Assembly: GCA_963971285.1 (NCBI GenBank)
Contig: OZ020248.1
Span: 2,418,001 to 2,482,000 of the forward strand
DNA: 64,000 nt
Direction: 5' to 3'
Source of the DNA: Astropecten irregularis
Taxonomy: Eukaryota > Echinodermata > Asteroidea > Paxillosida > Astropectinidae
The notes under the pieces were generated by a model. That model did not search any database. It had not been told where the DNA came from and saw only the letters and a list, made by a program, of their open reading frames with translations. Position 1 is the first letter of the stretch; each line of letters starts with the position of its first letter. Positions 59,702 through 64,000 of this stretch are shown piece by piece. The position numbers and the translations under genes are program-made.

Positions 59702-61290
59702 GAACCGATATACAACAACGGCCCCAAACTGAAGCTACATGGTCTTGGCGAATCGAACAACCGACATTGCAATAACCACGCATCTGAATGTGTCTTTCTC
59801 ATAACTGGAATGTTTCACGAACTCATTAACTGGACATCGCGATTTATGCAGCGCATTCTACAGCCGACAGATCAACTAGAAATATTGACATTTTTGTCAA
59901 AACTGTCGCCATGGGAACGATTTTGCGCAAATATACAAACATATAATTATATAACTGTTCCATATCTTTCAATATTTTCAAGTAAATTTTCATTTTGAAT
60001 TGGAGACCTGAATTTAACTGAAATGCAGAGATATGGGGACACAATAGTTGTCTCATCTTTGGTATCTGGAACGACAAACAATGTTAGTTAAAAGATTCAA
60101 TTAAGCTCTCAGCGTTCATTGTTTTGGCCTACGCTTCTTTTTATCAAATGGCATTTTTGCTTTGAGCTGCAAACAACAAGTTAATATATACTGATAGATA
60201 AAAGTTTTTTTTTCAATTATACGTTTGGGCTTAAAATACCTTACTTAAAATAAATTGTTGCTATTATTTTCAGGTATCTACTGATTTAGTCGAGGTATTT
60301 TTAAACAATTTTTATTGACTACCTTTGCAGACAGCTTCGTACTCATTTTATATCACATAGAACTGTTGACACAGATATTTGTTAACATTATAAAAAAGCT
60401 TTCTTAAAAGATAAGTTAAATAATCTTGTGGTAAAACAAACATGCTTTTAGATAAATTCAATCCATATTGGTCATGTATTGTAAATATTATGAATAATGG
60501 TACCACGATGTGTTCCATGTTTTGGTGTTAAAATTAGTTCATTATGTAACACTTTTTCTTGCATTCTTACACTTTATTGTTCATTGGTAGAATATGAATA
60601 ATTATTGGAAAATGGCAGTGAAACTAAGTTTTCAATAAATGTTGATTGATTTTGTGGTAGTTTTGAGACAGAGAAAATGCTTTTAGAAATACAATTAAGC
60701 AAATTGTTAATGTATATTCTAAATAATGGTATTTTAATGTGTAAACTGCGGCTTCAAAACGTGTGCATTACCTATAATACATGTATAAGTTATATTATCG
60801 GCACAATTTAAAATCATCTCAACGCAATCCTTGAATGGTCTGTAGTAGCATTACACGTGATTAATGTCTATTTTGAACAAAGTTTTTAAACTGAACAAAT
60901 TCGCTGTGAGAGGCGCATGATTATACACAAAAGGAGAAATTGAGAAGTCTTGGCTTAATTTGAAACTATTGTACGCCGTTCAAACTGAGAATCAAATGAA
61001 CAACAGTAATAGAATGAAACTGACCACAGTCTCAATGCATCAAGTTGAATAATATACTTAGGTAAAGGCTGTTAGGTAAAAGCATCGGCTTGTAAGAACA
61101 GTCCCATACATATTTTGCTTTTAGTCATTATGCTATATCAGCTTTAGATTATTTTCTGTTACATTTATTCGACTTATATTATCTGATTTCATTTGTGTAT
61201 TCATTGAAAAGTTTGGAATAAATATTATTGAAATAGTGAAAAAGTGAGAAAAACTTGGAATTTCGTGAGAACTCCCTTCTATGTGACCTC
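59702..61290. other. A4 3' flank and spacer
   Basis: Homologous to the flanks of A1 and A2, without the TTAA element of A2. No gene seen. Confidence 0.55.
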
Positions 61291-61299
61291 GTGTAGTAT

Positions 61300-61399
61300 A
61301 TTCTATATAGCTGGACTGAGAGACAAGTGAATCGAGAACTCTCAAGAGACTTATATAAGCTGGTTACAGTAGGATTTTTGAGTCAGGACTTAACTTGTG
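61300..61399 (+). promoter_or_regulatory. Conserved TATA-like block before array 4
   Basis: Same block as 43600-43691, with TATATAA at 61352-61358. Confidence 0.4.
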
Positions 61400-61820
61400 C
61401 GGACACGATGGGCCTGCAGACAAAGTGGCCACGTGGACACAATGGGCCTGCGAACACACTAAGACGTATATACATTGGGCCTATGGATACAGTGGCCCAT
61501 AATTTCAGGACACAACGGGCCTGCGAACACAATTGCACATACATATTGGGCATACGGACAAAATAATGTACAAAGTTCAGGCAGGACACAATGGGCGTGC
61601 GAACACAATGGGCTGGACGTTATTGTTCCTGCAGATAAAATGGGCCATAATTTCAGGACACAATGGGCCTGCAAACATAATTATACATACATATTGGGCA
61701 TACGGACAAAATAACGTGCCATGATTTCAGGCAGGACACAATGGGCCTGCGAACACAATGGGCTGGACATACTGGGCCTGCGGATATAATGGGCCATAAT
61801 TTCAGAGCACAATACGGGCG
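61400..61820 (+). repeat. Minisatellite array 4 (78-bp unit)
   Basis: Four to five units of the same repeat, about 0.6 kb upstream of B4. Confidence 0.9.
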
Positions 61821-62435
61821 TTCCGCAATAGTGCCTCACCATGAGTTTGCAAGGCGTTGACCAATTTGTCGACAAACTCCACATCTCAAGTTAGTATAAT
61901 ACATTGTGTTTGGCCAACGCGTTGATTGTTGAAGCCAACGCGCGTACGCCTGTGAAATTATGGATAACTTTGCCATTAATTGCTGGCACGAAAAGACGGC
62001 CTTGGGTCACCTGAGCTACTGATCCAAAGTAATTTATAATTTAATCATCTTTTGGCCATTAGTCGCATTACCTTATACAGTATTCATTGCCTTTCAAAAT
62101 ACAGACTAACAAAATGGCAATTAAAGCAAATGTATTTTTAATAAGTCAAATGTTGTTAGCAAAGCGTGTCGTTATATACATTGATCAAACGAGCAGACTA
62201 CGCCAATAGTTGTTAGAAGGACCCATTGTTCTCACCGAGTTTGGTACCAAGCATTCATCTAGTCTCATCTTTTACAAAGATACGTTCAGAGTATTGTCTT
62301 TTGTCCAATCAAGATTATCAACTGCAAACAGATTGGGCGGTCGTGTCTTGTGTGGTGTTTTTAGGAAGATTTCTACCGACAAACACGAAGCGTCATCTGC
62401 TGTTACTCACTTCATTCAACGTATTTCCATTCGAG

Positions 62436-62960
62436 ATGTCGTCTTGGTTTATTCGTTTGGTTTTTATCGGGACTATTTTACACGCGGTTTGGGTCAATGC
62501 CGTTTGCCCACTCGGCTGGAAAAAGTGGAACCAGTCCTGCTACGCCCTGTATCTGAGACGTATGAATTTGGCAGATGCCTCCCGATTCTGCGCTGGCAAA
62601 GGAGGCAGCCTCATCGTGCCGAATTCACAGGCCGAGAATGATTTCATCTGGGGAGTGGTGATGGAAAAAATTGCCCCTGCGCTAGAGCCGAGCTACGCCA
62701 TATGGATCGGCTGCCAGCGTGAATCTGACGACTCCAGATTCACCTGCTCTGACGGCAAAAGAGAAATGACCTACAAGAACTGGAAAGTTGGGCAACCCGA
62801 CCATGACGACTGTGCCGCCTTTCACAAGGATGGTAATGGCCAGTGGGGTTCTCAGGTCTGCACAAGGAATAATGTCGTCGCCTGTGAGATGCCGGATATT
62901 CCTTGCATGCATTGTCTGACAGCTGACGCAAATGGTCGCTTCGTGAAAGACTTTCCCTGA
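62436..62960 (+). CDS. Secreted C-type lectin B4, chimeric (B-type front, A4-like back)
   Basis: 174 aa. The signal peptide and first 70 or so residues are B-type (MSSWFIRLVFIGTILHAV, LRRMNLADASRF). From the VVMEKIAPALEPS segment on it is A4-like: WIGCQRESDDSRFTC, NWKVGQPDHDDCAAF, CTRNNVVACE. It therefore has QPD where the other B-types have EPD. A tenth cysteine is created by an Arg-to-Cys change in the tail (PCMHCLTADANG), giving a CxxC. The stop and 3' flank return to B-type sequence. Confidence 0.9.
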   Translation: MSSWFIRLVFIGTILHAVWVNAVCPLGWKKWNQSCYALYLRRMNLADASRFCAGKGGSLIVPNSQAENDFIWGVVMEKIAPALEPSYAIWIGCQRESDDSRFTCSDGKREMTYKNWKVGQPDHDDCAAFHKDGNGQWGSQVCTRNNVVACEMPDIPCMHCLTADANGRFVKDFP

Positions 62961-63838
62961 GATGATTAAGAACCGATTTACAAAAACGGCCCCAAACTGA
63001 AGCTACATGGACCTGGCGAATAGAAAAACCGACGCTGATAAGTACACATCTAAATTTCCTCATAACTGGAATCTTTAACGAACTCATTCAGACATCGCGA
63101 TTTAAGCAGCGCATTCTATCGCCGACATATCAACTAGAAATGTGAACATAGAAAATGTTCACATTGGATTTTTTTTTACTTTACAAAAATATACAAATAC
63201 ATAATGTTTCATTCCTTTGAATATTTTCAAATTCTAAACTCAGTTGAAAATGATATGTGACGGTTATACAATGATTGACTCGTCTATTGTAACTGAATCA
63301 ACAAAACGATGTAAGTAAAAGCATTCAATTTAGCGCTTTACTAAAATCTTTAATATCATAATGAGACTACCGTGCTTTTGATTGCAAATCTCACTTTTAT
63401 AAACTAATATGCAAAATGCGTAATTTCTGTGAATTCTATTTTTTTATTTTAAAATCCATGACGATTTTCTGTTCATCATTGTGCTTTTGTTTTCTGCTTA
63501 TTTCTTACTTTGCACTCAGCTTCGTGGGCTACGTATTTATATCATATAGACATTTTTGGAAAATCGAATATGTCCTATGTAAATAAAAATGGATGTCATT
63601 TAATAAGCGATAAGCATAATTTGTGGTAATATTTAAGCAGAAAAGAAACTGCCGTTAGATTTTAAACATATTGGTCATATATGGTGATTTGTATTTAAAA
63701 ACAAAAACACAACTTGTTCATTTACCTAGACATTTTTCTTTTTATTGCATTCGTATACTACAAATAATTATAACCGTTAAAATGGCATTGAAACAATGGA
63801 GTTACGTTTAGTTTACGATTTTAACTGAATTTTGCTAA
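62961..63838. other. B4 3' flank
   Basis: Diverged copy of the B1/B3 flank. The AATAAA hexamer seen after B1 and B3 is altered here. No gene. Confidence 0.5.
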
Positions 63839-63843
63839 ATGGC

Positions 63844-63903
63844 TGTGGCATCTGCACTAGTAAGCAGGAGGCCGTGGGTTCGAATCCCACCTGAGCCAGC
63901 GCA
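63844..63903 (+). tRNA. tRNA-Thr(AGT)-like sequence lacking the D arm (probably pseudo-tRNA)
   Basis: The anticodon stem CTGC/GCAG encloses ACTAGTAA (anticodon AGT). The T arm is perfect (GTGGG TTCGAAT CCCAC) and the ends TGGCT/AGCCA pair. The total is only about 60 nt, and the D arm with most of box A is missing. Without box A it should not be transcribed normally. A degenerate tRNA or SINE head is more likely than a working gene. Confidence 0.45.
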
Positions 63904-64000
63904 TGCTATTTTCGTGTGCAATTAAAAAAAATCACTTAGTGTAGTGCTCATTTACGTCGTTGAATGCTAATAAATAATTTGCATCTTAGTACTATATGAT

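Overview
This window is eukaryotic nuclear DNA. Its genes have short exons with GT-AG introns that stay in phase, tRNA-derived SINEs are present, and small inverted-repeat transposons are very dense. The orthologues (ELAC2, NUDCD3, NDUFAB1), a probable gustatory-receptor-like 7TM gene and an amplified family of secreted C-type lectins fit a marine invertebrate deuterostome. An echinoderm is my best guess, but the sequence does not prove it.

Layout. (1) About 1-10.3 kb, + strand: the last 17 exons of ELAC2 (tRNase Z, long form); the 5' part lies outside the window. (2) 12.3-17.4 kb, - strand: a complete eight-exon NUDCD3, convergent with ELAC2. (3) 19.0-23.6 kb, + strand: a two-exon gene for a predicted single-pass membrane protein. 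It has an FAD-dependent oxidoreductase domain that resembles UDP-galactopyranose mutase, fused to a C-terminal DUF3431-like domain; almost all of it lies in one 2.1-kb exon. (4) 26.0-28.3 kb, + strand: a complete four-exon mitochondrial acyl carrier protein gene (NDUFAB1). (5) 28.4-34.1 kb: gene-free, rich in MITEs. (6) 34.1-36.7 kb, + strand: a two-exon 7TM gene that resembles a gustatory receptor. (7) 37.0-37.3 kb: a broken lectin fragment. (8) 41.5 kb to the window end: seven intronless, secreted, single-domain C-type lectin genes, all on +.

The lectin cluster has a clear internal order. Two subtypes alternate: A-type (signal peptide beginning MASWFIRLIF) and B-type (MSSWFIRL). The original unit was A gene - spacer - TATA-like block - minisatellite array with a 78-bp unit - B gene. 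Four units can be traced; the third lost its A gene through a deletion whose junction is near 54.23 kb. The last B gene carries an A-type 3' half, which points to gene conversion. Comparing the units gives empty sites for several transposon insertions, so element ends and target duplications can be read to the base: hAT-like with 8 bp, TTAA-flanked elements, a 139-bp foldback with AT, a 364-bp element with 9 bp, and a 1,389-bp element with none.

Functionally the housekeeping genes (tRNA 3' processing, a dynein/HSP90-linked co-chaperone, mitochondrial fatty-acid and complex I acyl carrier) are unrelated neighbours. The lectin array looks like a recently and repeatedly rearranged secreted recognition or effector locus. 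Its CTLDs lack the usual WND calcium motif and have a conserved extra C-terminal cysteine.
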